Assembly: GCA_964452095.1 (NCBI GenBank)
Contig: CAYVKX010000001.1
Location: forward strand, 11,476 to 75,475
Direction: 5' to 3'
Length of the DNA stretch: 64,000 bases
From: DUAL01 sp964452095
GTDB lineage: Bacteria; Bacteroidota; Bacteroidia; Flavobacteriales; BACL11
Positions 1 to 7,549 of the stretch are shown here, piece by piece; position 1 is the first letter of the stretch; the number at the start of each line of letters is the position of its first letter. A model generated the notes under the pieces. That model saw nothing but the letters and a program-made list of their open reading frames with translations, was not told the origin of the DNA and did not search any database. The position numbers and the translations under genes were made by a program.

Positions 1-1765
1 AAGAAAACTCCATCATATCATCATATTGCATCAAAAATTTGGCAACATCCAAATAACCCATCCATTTTCCAATTTTCACTCCTTGCTTTATGCCGAATTC
101 TGCACTCCATCCACTTTCTGGTTTTAGCTCAGGATTAGGGTAAATTTTAAATCCTGAAAAATCGGTGGAAATAAAAAGTTCTGCCATTGATGGAAACCGA
201 AATCCTTGCCCCCAAGAAGTTCTAATGTAAGTTTCTTCAGCTACTCTATAATTTATTCCAGCTCTAAAAACAGGTTTACTTGCCGAAATAGAATTAATAT
301 CTTCCCCATTTATATTATATGTCTTCTCTGATGTAAGTTCAAATGTTTCTAATCTTGCCCCAAATGAAAGATTAAAGCGTTTCCACTTTTGATCTAATTG
401 CGCATAAAAAGAATGATTTTTCCTTTCATTGTCTCCTTGAAATAAATCAGATCGAGCAATAACTAATTCATTAGTAATTCCAGAAGTAATTCTAAGCCCA
501 ATTTTCTCCAAATTCTTTTGCCATTGATAATCGGTATAATATATTTCGGATTCATTATCTTGCCCGTCATCTGCTCCACCAGCCGAATTATCATTGATAA
601 CTTTTAGGTATCTTGTTTTTAAAGAGTGACGATTATTACCTCTACTATAAGTAATAAAAGGATCTATATTGTAAGTGTCTCCATTTGTAGTATTAATAGC
701 AGTATCTTTTGGAATATAAGCTTGCTCTAAGCTTTGCCAAATTATAGCCGAGCCAGAAGATTGAAAAAGGAAATTTCCATTAGCGCCATAAGAAAGCCCT
801 TTCACTTTCTTATCCTTATATTTCAATCCAAAATTAAATCTTTTTCTATCAGTAATTTCACCCATTCTGTAACCATCATCTTTAAAAATATTTCCGCCCA
901 AAGAAATGTCCCACCCCATATATTTATTAGCAAATAAAAATTCAATTCCTTTATATGCTCTTCTTTTTTCTCCATTCCAATGTAAGATTTCTCTTTCTGG
1001 GATATCAATTAATCCGAAATGCATATTTACTTTAGTAAATCCAGGAAGCTTGTTTTTATCAATGTCTTTTTGGCTAGGGAAAGCTGTTCGGATATTTATT
1101 ACTCCATTAAGGGCAGAAGAACCGTAAAGTGCAGAAGATGCTCCTTTTATCACCTCTACTTGATTAATATTCTCGGTAGCAATCAGCTTCCACTGTACTT
1201 GCCCAGCATCCCCAGAAATTAGTGGCATATCATCTACCAAAACTAGAACTCTCGTTCCTGCTCCAAAGCTCCAACCACTTCCGCCTCTAATATTGGCTTG
1301 TCCATCAGTCATATTTACTCCTGGAACTTGATCGATAGCCGTTTGAATATTAGTTGTGTTTTTATTTTCAATCAAGTCCGGTTTTATCACTTCCATTGAC
1401 ACTGTAATTTCTTCCAGTTTCTGTTCAAACTTTCCAGCTGAAACCACTACTGTTCCAAGTTGCTCACTTGCAAAATTTAGGTTTACATCAATTATTTTAC
1501 TTTCTCCATTTTTAAGAGAAACATCTTTTACAACATCCTTATATCCAATATATCTATAAGTAATTTGATGCTCTCCGGCAGTGAGTTTTAAAGTATATTT
1601 TCCAAAAACATCAGTGGCTGTTCCCTTGCCATCTTTTGCAATAATATTCACACCAATTAGTTTTTCATTTGATGACTCATCAGAAATTATTCCTGAAATA
1701 GTTTGTGCCTGATTTACTGAAAACACAAAAAATGTTAGCAGTAATAAAATGTAGATTTTTCTCAT
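1..1765 (-). CDS. TonB-dependent outer-membrane receptor, 5' part only (runs off the window)
   Basis: I translated this gene on the minus strand from the ATG at 1765-1763; the open frame continues to the window edge (588 codons). It starts with a signal peptide (MRKIYILLLLTFFVF..., cleavage likely after VNQAQ). A carboxypeptidase-regulatory-like (CarboxypepD_reg) domain follows at about residues 22-105, then a TonB plug domain at about 120-235 containing NIRGGSGWSFGAGTRVL and EVIKGASSALYGSSALNGV, and then barrel strands. The family is TonB-dependent receptors that import siderophores, vitamins or oligomers across the outer membrane. Substrate cannot be read from the sequence. It lacks SusC-type N-terminal features I could recognise and looks more like the CirA/BtuB type. 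It is divergent from dprA with only 52 bases between the start codons, so both promoters must lie in or overlap that gap. Its C-terminus is outside the window. Confidence 0.93.
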   Translation of the reverse strand, partial: MRKIYILLLLTFFVFSVNQAQTISGIISDESSNEKLIGVNIIAKDGKGTATDVFGKYTLKLTAGEHQITYRYIGYKDVVKDVSLKNGESKIIDVNLNFASEQLGTVVVSAGKFEQKLEEITVSMEVIKPDLIENKNTTNIQTAIDQVPGVNMTDGQANIRGGSGWSFGAGTRVLVLVDDMPLISGDAGQVQWKLIATENINQVEVIKGASSALYGSSALNGVINIRTAFPSQKDIDKNKLPGFTKVNMHFGLIDIPEREILHWNGEKRRAYKGIEFLFANKYMGWDISLGGNIFKDDGYRMGEITDRKRFNFGLKYKDKKVKGLSYGANGNFLFQSSGSAIIWQSLEQAYIPKDTAINTTNGDTYNIDPFITYSRGNNRHSLKTRYLKVINDNSAGGADDGQDNESEIYYTDYQWQKNLEKIGLRITSGITNELVIARSDLFQGDNERKNHSFYAQLDQKWKRFNLSFGARLETFELTSEKTYNINGEDINSISASKPVFRAGINYRVAEETYIRTSWGQGFRFPSMAELFISTDFSGFKIYPNPELKPESGWSAEFGIKQGVKIGKWMGYLDVAKFLMQYDDMMEFS

Positions 1766-1817
1766 ATATTTACCAAAAAAAGTTTTCGCAATATATAAAA
1801 AAACACAAAACCTTAAA

Positions 1818-2909
1818 ATGAGTGATGAAAAAAGATATCAAATAGCACTTACTCTTATACCGGGAGTTGGCGATAGAATTGGGAAAAAACTCATTGCTTA
1901 TTGTGGCAGTGCAAAGGCAGTTTTTGAGGGGAAACTACCCAGTAAAGTATCAAATGCGCTTAGCACAATATTAAAGAGTATGGATAAATCTGAAATTTTG
2001 AAAAGAGCAGATCAGGAGCTAAAATTCATGGAAAAACAAGGAGTTGAAATGCTTTTTTATACCAATAAAGATTATCCTTTTCGGCTCAAACAATGTGATG
2101 ATAGTCCGCTAACACTATATTATAAAGGAGAAAATAATTTTAATGCCGATAAAATAATTAGCATTGTTGGCACAAGAAATGCAACTGATGAAGGAAAAAC
2201 TTTTTGCAGAAAAATAGTAAAAGAATTAGCAAAATATAATGTTGTAATTGTCAGTGGCTTGGCTTATGGAATTGATATTTGTGCCCACAAATCTGCTCTA
2301 AAAAATGGCTTGCAAACTTGGGGCGTATTGGCTCACGGCTTGGATAGAATTTATCCGAATGCCCATAGCAAAACGGCAAATGAAATGATACAGCAAGGTG
2401 CTTTACTTTCTGATTTTATGAGCGGTACAAATCCGGATAGACAAAACTTCCCAAAAAGGAATAGAATTGTAGCTGGACTCTCGGATGCCACTATTGTGAT
2501 AGAAAGTGCTAAAAAAGGCGGCTCCTTAATTACGGCAGATATTGCTAATTCCTATAATAGAGAGGTGTTTGCAGTGCCAGGAAAACCAAAAAATAGTAAA
2601 TCTTCCGGCTGTAATTATTTGATAAAAACACAAAGAGCAGTTTTATTGGAAAATATTGAAGATATTATAAGAGAATTAAATTGGGATTTACCTGGAAAAC
2701 AAACTCAAAATCAGCACAAAATTTTAATTTCTCTTAGCAAAGAAAAGCGGAAATTAGTAACCCTTCTCCCAGATGAAGGATTGCATATTGATAAAATTGT
2801 AAGTACAATAAATTGGAACTCCTCAAAAGTAGCGCAAATGCTTTTGCAATTAGAATTTGAAGGAGTGATTTCATCCTTGCCAGGAAAAATTTATAAAAGG
2901 TGCGATTAG
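1818..2909 (+). CDS. dprA: DNA-processing protein DprA
   Basis: DprA (Smf) binds incoming single-stranded DNA and loads RecA during natural transformation, in the cytoplasm. The 363-residue protein has the usual layout: an N-terminal helical region with helix-hairpin-helix-like LIPGVGDRIGKK (about 13-24), a central Rossmann-like domain with SIVGTRNATDEG, SGLAYGIDICAH, the basic FPKRNRIVAGLS and ESAKKGGSLITAD, and a C-terminal winged-helix-like region (LPDEGLHIDKIV...). Length matches flavobacterial DprA. The start ATG at 1818 leaves 52 bases to the divergent receptor gene. The gene stands alone, as often in this phylum, so nothing here shows whether the cell is naturally competent; comEC or comF are not in this window. 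Confidence 0.96.
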   Translation: MSDEKRYQIALTLIPGVGDRIGKKLIAYCGSAKAVFEGKLPSKVSNALSTILKSMDKSEILKRADQELKFMEKQGVEMLFYTNKDYPFRLKQCDDSPLTLYYKGENNFNADKIISIVGTRNATDEGKTFCRKIVKELAKYNVVIVSGLAYGIDICAHKSALKNGLQTWGVLAHGLDRIYPNAHSKTANEMIQQGALLSDFMSGTNPDRQNFPKRNRIVAGLSDATIVIESAKKGGSLITADIANSYNREVFAVPGKPKNSKSSGCNYLIKTQRAVLLENIEDIIRELNWDLPGKQTQNQHKILISLSKEKRKLVTLLPDEGLHIDKIVSTINWNSSKVAQMLLQLEFEGVISSLPGKIYKRCD

Positions 2910-2958
2910 TATGACTTCTTATTTTTAAGAAAAAAAATACACACTTTCCAAAAATAGT

Positions 2959-2966
2959 TATTTTTG
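2959..2966 (+). promoter_or_regulatory. Putative -7 promoter box of gdhA
   Basis: TATTTTTG fits the Bacteroidota -7 consensus TAnnTTTG and lies 34 bases before the gdhA ATG. No convincing -33 TTG is present at the expected distance, so this rests on the -7 box only. Confidence 0.5.
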
Positions 2967-3000
2967 CCGAAAATTTATAAACCTAAAAAAACAAAAGAAA

Positions 3001-4335
3001 ATGGAAAATAAAATCCATGAGTTTATGAACTGGGTGGAACAATTAAACCCAGGAGAAACGGAATTTCTACAAGCTGTGGAAGAAGTAGCAGAAACCGTAA
3101 TTCCAATTATTGAAACCACCCCAAGATTTCAAGGAAAAAAGATTTTAGAAAGAATGATTGAGCCTGAAAGAGTGATTATGTTTCGTGTGCCTTGGTGTGA
3201 TGATAATGGAGAGGTACAAGTAAATAGAGGTTACAGAATTGAAATGAATTCAGCAATCGGACCTTACAAAGGAGGTTTGCGTTTTCACCCTTCTGTAAAT
3301 TTATCTATCCTGAAATTTTTGGCTTTTGAGCAAGTGTTCAAAAATTCACTTACTACCCTACCAATGGGTGGAGGGAAAGGAGGTTCTAATTTTGATCCTA
3401 AAGGAAAATCAGATGGTGAAATTATGCGTTTTTGCCAATCATTTATGACAGAACTTTCTCGTCATATTGGGCCAAATACGGATGTTCCAGCAGGAGATAT
3501 TGGTGTTGGAGGAAGAGAAATCGGTTATATGTTCGGGCAGTATAAAAGATTGAAAAACGAATTTACAGGCGTGCTTACAGGGAAAGCCCCAGAATTTGGC
3601 GGTTCACTTATTCGCCCTGAAGCAACTGGTTATGGTTGTGTTTATTTTGCCAAAGAAATGTTGGAGACAGCAGGAAAAAACTTCAATAATAAGAGAGTAG
3701 CTGTTTCTGGTTCTGGAAATGTAGCGCAATATGCTATTGAGAAAGTAATGGAGTTTGGAGGAACAGTAGTTACAGCTTCCGATTCTTCAGGTTTTATTTA
3801 TGATCCAGAAGGATTTACAAAAGAAAAATTGGACTTCTTGATGGAACTAAAAAATGTAAAAAGAGGAAGAATTAAAAAATATGCTGATAAGTTTGAGTGT
3901 GAATTTCATGAAGGGAAACCTTGGGGAATAAAAGTAGATGTTGCATTGCCATGTGCTACTCAAAATGAAGTAGATCAGCAAGCGGCACAGGATTTAGTAG
4001 CAAGCGGTTGTGAGGTAGTGTGTGAAGGTGCAAATATGCCATGTACACCAGAAGCAGTTGGCGTTTTCCAAGATGCAAAAATATTATTTGCTCCAGGGAA
4101 AGCTGCAAATGCAGGAGGTGTTGCAGTTTCTGGATTAGAAATGAGCCAGAACTCCATGCGTTACCATTGGACTAGAGAAGAAGTGGATGAAAAACTAAAA
4201 GCAATCATCAATAATATACATACTTCTTGTGTTACTTATGGTAAAGCAAATGGCTATGTAGATTATGTAAAAGGCGCAAATGTAGCTGGCTTTATAAAAG
4301 TAGCAGATGCTATGTTAGCTCAAGGATTAGTTTAA
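3001..4335 (+). CDS. gdhA: NADP-type glutamate dehydrogenase
   Basis: This cytoplasmic enzyme interconverts 2-oxoglutarate plus ammonia and glutamate. At 444 residues it has the size of the hexameric bacterial GdhA. The N-terminal catalytic domain contains GPYKGGLRFHPSVN and PMGGGKGGSNFDPKGKS, with the substrate-binding and catalytic lysines, and PAGDIGVGGREIGYMFGQY. The dinucleotide-binding domain has VAVSGSGNVAQYA (glycine-rich loop) and ends with GANMPCTPEA and the C-terminal helix region. The ATG at 3001 follows a TAnnTTTG box by 34 bases. A strong terminator follows 37 bases after the stop, so it is a single-gene unit. I favour NADPH specificity because the sequence follows the GdhA subfamily of this length, but cofactor choice is not proven. 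It links nitrogen assimilation to the same 2-oxoglutarate pool that KorAB, encoded elsewhere in the window, would oxidise. Confidence 0.97.
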   Translation: MENKIHEFMNWVEQLNPGETEFLQAVEEVAETVIPIIETTPRFQGKKILERMIEPERVIMFRVPWCDDNGEVQVNRGYRIEMNSAIGPYKGGLRFHPSVNLSILKFLAFEQVFKNSLTTLPMGGGKGGSNFDPKGKSDGEIMRFCQSFMTELSRHIGPNTDVPAGDIGVGGREIGYMFGQYKRLKNEFTGVLTGKAPEFGGSLIRPEATGYGCVYFAKEMLETAGKNFNNKRVAVSGSGNVAQYAIEKVMEFGGTVVTASDSSGFIYDPEGFTKEKLDFLMELKNVKRGRIKKYADKFECEFHEGKPWGIKVDVALPCATQNEVDQQAAQDLVASGCEVVCEGANMPCTPEAVGVFQDAKILFAPGKAANAGGVAVSGLEMSQNSMRYHWTREEVDEKLKAIINNIHTSCVTYGKANGYVDYVKGANVAGFIKVADAMLAQGLV

Positions 4336-4372
4336 GAATAAATACTAGATTTTAGTTTTCAGATATTAGATT

Positions 4373-4397
4373 AAGGAGGCTTTTGCCTCCTTTTTTT
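4373..4397 (+). terminator. Rho-independent terminator after gdhA
   Basis: Eight-base-pair stem AAGGAGGC/GCCTCCTT with a TTTT loop, followed by a T run. The same hairpin and T tract recur exactly at 5133-5157. Confidence 0.93.
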
Positions 4398-4451
4398 GTG
4401 CAAGTTTTTGGCTATTATTATTATTGCGAAATAATTAATTTCTATAAAAGC

Positions 4452-4898
4452 ATGTCTGAATCAGAATATTCCGTATTTCAAACCTTTACTTCACATGAAG
4501 AGGCGTTAGAGTTAAACAGTCTTTTAATAAAATCAAATCTTAAAACTAAGATTCATGATAGCAGTACAGCTTCTACCACAATTGTAAGTACAGGAAACAC
4601 TGCATTTTCAGTTTATGTGCATGAGAAGGATTTTATTAAAGCAAATGAAATATTAGAGGAAGAAGCACGTAAAGCTGTAAAAAACATAAGTAAGGATCAT
4701 TATTTATTTGAATTTACTAATGATGAATTGTATGAAATATTGTTTAAAAAAGATGAGTGGAGTCAAATAGATTTTTTGCTTGCTCAACATATCTTAAAAG
4801 AAAGAGGTGAGGAAATAAATCAAAATATATTAGATCAATTTCAAAAAAATAGACTTAACTCACTTCAAACTACAAAAGAAAAAGCTTCCTCAATATAA
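4452..4898 (+). CDS. DUF2007-type protein, N-terminal part, ended by an in-frame TAA
   Basis: The 148-residue product begins MSESEYSVFQTF; I use the ATG at 4452 because an upstream in-frame start at 4383 would lie inside the gdhA terminator. Residues 8-75 (FTSHEEALELNSLLI ... FSVYVHEKDFIKANEIL) match the DUF2007 / putative signal-transducing domain, a small alpha-beta domain of unknown role. Residues 80-135 are helical and charged. The reading frame stops at TAA 4896-4898, but the same frame continues without another stop to 5096 and encodes the transmembrane tail that relatives carry. The real gene is therefore probably 4452-5096 (about 214 residues), broken by one nonsense codon or one base error. 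No function is known beyond the domain name. Confidence 0.75.
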   Translation: MSESEYSVFQTFTSHEEALELNSLLIKSNLKTKIHDSSTASTTIVSTGNTAFSVYVHEKDFIKANEILEEEARKAVKNISKDHYLFEFTNDELYEILFKKDEWSQIDFLLAQHILKERGEEINQNILDQFQKNRLNSLQTTKEKASSI

Positions 4899-5096
4899 AT
4901 TTTTGTTGGATATATGTCAGCTGTTTTAGGTGGGATTTTAGGTTTTGTTATTTCGGCTACACTTACCATGAAAAAGACATTACCAGATGGGTCAAAGACA
5001 TATGTATATTGTGAAGAAGATGTGAAGACAGGTAAATCACTTTTTAAACTATCAATCTTTTTCATATTTGTGTATATAATTTACTATATTTTCTAA
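4899..5096 (+). pseudogene. C-terminal membrane segment of the DUF2007-type gene, separated by the in-frame stop
   Basis: Read in the same frame as the preceding gene, these 65 codons give IFVGYMSAVLGGILGFVIS (one membrane span), then MKKTLPDGSKTYVYCEEDVKTGK and a second hydrophobic stretch (FKLSIFFIFVYIIYYIF). From family knowledge, flavobacterial DUF2007 proteins often end in exactly this arrangement of two spans around a KTLPxGxKxYxY segment. An independent start (ATG 4914) is possible but would give an orphan 60-residue membrane peptide; a split gene explains it better. Confidence 0.7.
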
Positions 5097-5132
5097 GTTA
5101 GGCTTTAAAATCAAATTTAGTTAAATATTAAA

Positions 5133-5157
5133 AAGGAGGCTTTTGCCTCCTTTTTTT
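5133..5157 (+). terminator. Rho-independent terminator, identical to the gdhA terminator
   Basis: Same AAGGAGGC stem, TTTT loop and T7 tail as 4373-4397. The loop and right arm overlap the putative -33 element of the kbl promoter. Confidence 0.93.
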
Positions 5158-5172
5158 ATTTGTGTATTTTTG
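5142..5172 (+). promoter_or_regulatory. Putative kbl promoter (-33 TTTG, 19-base spacer, -7 TATTTTTG)
   Basis: TTTG at 5142-5145 and TATTTTTG at 5165-5172 are separated by 19 bases, the preferred spacing for the primary sigma factor of Bacteroidota. The -33 element sits in the loop of the upstream terminator. Confidence 0.6.
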
Positions 5173-5192
5173 CAATCCTAAAAAAATGAATA

Positions 5193-6524
5193 ATGTACGG
5201 AAAACTTAAGCAACAATTACAGCAAGAACTTTCTAATATAAAAGAAGAAGGTCTTTATAAAGATGAAAGAGTAATTACAAATCCGCAAGGAGCTCTTATT
5301 AAAGTGAGCACAGGAGAAGAGGTGTTAAACTTTTGCGCTAATAATTATTTAGGATTGTCCTCTCATCCAGAGGTAATTCAAGCAGCAAAAGACACTTTAG
5401 ATACGCATGGATATGGTATGTCTTCAGTTCGTTTTATTTGTGGAACACAAGATATCCATAAAAATTTAGAAGAGAAACTTTCTAACTTTTTAGGAACAGA
5501 AGATACTATATTGTATGCAGCAGCTTTTGATGCTAATGGAGGAGTGTTTGAACCTTTATTTTCAGCAGAAGATGCTATTATTTCAGATGAACTGAACCAT
5601 GCTTCAATTATAGATGGAGTGCGTTTGTGTAAAGCTAAAAGATATCGTTATAAAAATAATGATATGACAGATTTGGAAACACAACTGATAAAAGCACAAG
5701 ACCAAAGAAATAGAATAATCGTAACGGATGGTGTCTTTTCTATGGATGGATACTTAGCACAATTGGATAAAATTTGTGATTTGGCCGAGAAATATGATGC
5801 TTTAGTTATGGTGGATGATTCTCATTCTACAGGATTTGTGGGTAAAACTGGTAGAGGAACGCATGAACATTGTGGAGTTATGGGAAGAGTTGACATTATT
5901 ACTTCAACTTTAGGTAAAGCTTTAGGGGGTGCTATGGGTGGCTTTACCTCTGGAAGAAAAGAGATTATTGATATGTTGCGTCAAAGATCTCGTCCGTATT
6001 TATTTTCAAATTCTTTAGCCCCTTCAATTGTAGGTGCTGCTTCTAAGGTNNNNNNNNNNCTACAATTGAAGGGGCTAAAGAATTTGAAAATAAATTCGGA
6101 CGAGATTATTGATATGTTGTGTCAAAGATTTTGTTTGTATTTATTTTCAAATTTTTTAGCTTTTTCAATTGTAGGTGTTGCATCTAAGGTTATTGATTTA
6201 CTTTCTAATTCTACTGATTTAAGAGATAAATTAGAAGAAAATACTAAGTATTTTAGAGCAAAAATGGTTGCAGCTGGTTTTGACATCCCTGCTGGAGTTC
6301 ATGCAATTACTCCTGTAATGTTGTATGACGCAAAACTGGCTCAAGAAATGTCCAACAGATTATTAAATGAAGGAATTTATGTAATTGGATTCTTTTACCC
6401 AGTTGTTCCAACAGGAAGGGCACGAATAAGAGTGCAAATTTCAGCAGCACATTCCAAAGAAAATTTAGATACGGCAATAAATGCATTTATTAAGGTAGGA
6501 AAAGACTTAAAAGTGATAGAATAA
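5193..6524 (+). CDS. kbl: Glycine C-acetyltransferase (2-amino-3-ketobutyrate CoA ligase), with scaffold artefact
   Basis: Kbl cleaves 2-amino-3-ketobutyrate with CoA to glycine and acetyl-CoA in threonine degradation; it is a PLP enzyme of the alpha-oxoamine synthase family. Seen: FCANNYLGLSSHPE, SDELNHASIIDG, VDDSHSTGFVG and the PLP-lysine region TSTLGKALGGAMGG. As written the frame has 443 codons, but 47 of them (141 bases) are an artefact around the N gap at 6050-6059: an inverted 46-base copy of preceding sequence, then an altered repeat of codons already read. Removing it gives 396 residues, the normal length. The canonical copy reads RQRSRPYLFSNSLAP; the second copy reads CQRFCLYLFSNFLAF and is degraded at conserved positions. 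No threonine dehydrogenase gene is adjacent. Confidence 0.93.
   Translation: MYGKLKQQLQQELSNIKEEGLYKDERVITNPQGALIKVSTGEEVLNFCANNYLGLSSHPEVIQAAKDTLDTHGYGMSSVRFICGTQDIHKNLEEKLSNFLGTEDTILYAAAFDANGGVFEPLFSAEDAIISDELNHASIIDGVRLCKAKRYRYKNNDMTDLETQLIKAQDQRNRIIVTDGVFSMDGYLAQLDKICDLAEKYDALVMVDDSHSTGFVGKTGRGTHEHCGVMGRVDIITSTLGKALGGAMGGFTSGRKEIIDMLRQRSRPYLFSNSLAPSIVGAASKXXXXLQLKGLKNLKINSDEIIDMLCQRFCLYLFSNFLAFSIVGVASKVIDLLSNSTDLRDKLEENTKYFRAKMVAAGFDIPAGVHAITPVMLYDAKLAQEMSNRLLNEGIYVIGFFYPVVPTGRARIRVQISAAHSKENLDTAINAFIKVGKDLKVIE
5961..6190 (+). repeat. Duplicated and inverted kbl sequence around a scaffold gap
   Basis: Copy A (5961-6049) and copy B (6102-6190) are 89-base direct repeats with 11 differences. 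Between them lie ten Ns (6050-6059) and a 46-base segment (6060-6105) that is the reverse complement of 5988-6033 with one mismatch. Ten of the 11 differences are C in A and T in B. This is almost certainly assembly or amplification structure, not genome structure. Confidence 0.9.
6050..6059. other. Assembly gap (10 N)
   Basis: Ten undetermined bases inside kbl, immediately followed by inverted sequence. Confidence 0.99.
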
Positions 6525-6541
6525 TTTATACAGAATATTTT

Positions 6542-6572
6542 TTTGTTGAATAAGAAAATAGTTGTAGGTTTG
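6542..6572 (+). promoter_or_regulatory. Putative promoter of the rplM-rpsI-rpsB-tsf cluster
   Basis: TTTG (6542-6545), 19-base spacer, TAGGTTTG (6565-6572): a full match to the Bacteroidota -33/-7 pattern, 36 bases before rplM. Confidence 0.7.
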
Positions 6573-6607
6573 CAGCCCTTAAAAATTAGGAATAAAAAAT
6601 TAAAATT

Positions 6608-7063
6608 GTGGATACATTAAGTTACAAAACGCTTTCAGTAAACAAAGAAAATGCCGATAAAAAATGGTGGATTGTTGATGCTGAAGGGCAAACTCTAGGA
6701 AGAATGGCATCAAAAGTTGCTAAAGTACTAAGAGGAAAATACAAAACAAATTTCACTCCGCATGCTGATTGTGGTGATTATGTTATCGTCATAAATGCAG
6801 GTAAAATTGTTATGAGCGGAAACAAAATGAAAGATAGAAGAATCTTTTCTCATACAGGATATCCTGGAGGACAAAAGAGAATTTCTCCTACTGAAATGCT
6901 TGCAAAAGATGAGACATCAGTAGTAAAACATGCAGTAAGAGGAATGCTTCCAAAAAATAAATTAGGAAATGCAATCTTGAAAAACTGCTTTATTTATGCT
7001 GGAGAAAAGCACGAACAAGAAGCTCAAAAACCACAACAATTAAATCTAAACGACTTAAAATAA
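6608..7063 (+). CDS. rplM: 50S ribosomal protein L13
   Basis: L13 is an early-assembly protein of the large ribosomal subunit. The 151-residue product has the family signatures KKWWIVDAEGQTLGRMASKVA, FTPHADCGDYVIVINA and HTGYPGGQKR, and AVRGMLPKNKLG near the C-terminus. The start is GTG at 6608 (DTLSYKTLSVNKEN follows); this matches the usual N-terminus and no nearby ATG serves better. It is followed after one base by rpsI, the conserved L13-S9 pair. A complete Bacteroidota promoter lies just upstream, so this is the first gene of the four-gene translation cluster. Confidence 0.98.
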   Translation: MDTLSYKTLSVNKENADKKWWIVDAEGQTLGRMASKVAKVLRGKYKTNFTPHADCGDYVIVINAGKIVMSGNKMKDRRIFSHTGYPGGQKRISPTEMLAKDETSVVKHAVRGMLPKNKLGNAILKNCFIYAGEKHEQEAQKPQQLNLNDLK

Positions 7064-7064
7064 T

Positions 7065-7451
7065 ATGGATACAATTCACACAATAGGAAGAAGAAAAGCA
7101 TCTGTTGCAAGAATCTACCTATCAAAAGGAAAAGGTAATATCATTATCAACAAAAAAGATAGTAAAGATTATTTTGCTACTAATACTTTGCTTTACAAAA
7201 TAAACCAACCATTCCAGGTGCTTGATATGGAGGGGCAGTTTGATGTAAAAGTTAATGTAAATGGTGGCGGAACTACTGGCCAAGCTGAAGCGATTCGTTT
7301 AGGTATTTCAAGAGCACTTTGCGAGCTTGATATCGAAAATCGACCTCCACTCAAAGCAGATGGCTTACTAACAAGAGATTCAAGAGTTGTTGAAAGAAAG
7401 AAACCCGGACAAAAGAAAGCAAGGAAGAAATTCCAGTGGGTTAAAAGATAG
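7065..7451 (+). CDS. rpsI: 30S ribosomal protein S9
   Basis: S9 belongs to the small-subunit head; its basic C-terminal tail reaches the P-site tRNA. The 128-residue product begins MDTIHTIGRRKASVARIYL and ends in the basic tail RDSRVVERKKPGQKKARKKFQWVKR, including the invariant terminal KR. GGGTTGQAEAIRLGISRAL is the conserved core. It starts one base after rplM, so translation is probably coupled. Full-length, with nothing unusual. Confidence 0.98.
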   Translation: MDTIHTIGRRKASVARIYLSKGKGNIIINKKDSKDYFATNTLLYKINQPFQVLDMEGQFDVKVNVNGGGTTGQAEAIRLGISRALCELDIENRPPLKADGLLTRDSRVVERKKPGQKKARKKFQWVKR

Positions 7452-7549
7452 AGTTTTAATTATTAATAAATGTTTAGCATCTAAACTCTTAGGACAAACT
7501 AAAAACTTCTACCTAAGGGTTGCTTAAACAAAGTAAAAAGAAAGTAAAC
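7452..7549 (+). promoter_or_regulatory. 98-base structured spacer / candidate rpsB leader
   Basis: The spacer holds a tight hairpin GTTTAG-CAT-CTAAAC (7472-7486) and a second possible stem CTTAGG/CCTAAG (7488-7493 with 7512-7517). No T run follows the first hairpin, so it is not a standard terminator. rpsB is autoregulated through its leader in other bacteria; whether this one is a regulatory RNA is inference. Confidence 0.35.

Noticed and set aside
4383..4451. Upstream start (4383) of the DUF2007-type gene adding 23 residues
   Set aside because: It lies in the right arm and T run of the gdhA terminator and encodes an unlikely Tyr-rich extension; ATG 4452 gives the family N-terminus.
5988..6105. 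Inverted sequence in kbl as a transposon end or regulatory hairpin
   Set aside because: It is centred on an N gap, copies kbl coding sequence exactly, and removal restores the normal 396-residue enzyme.
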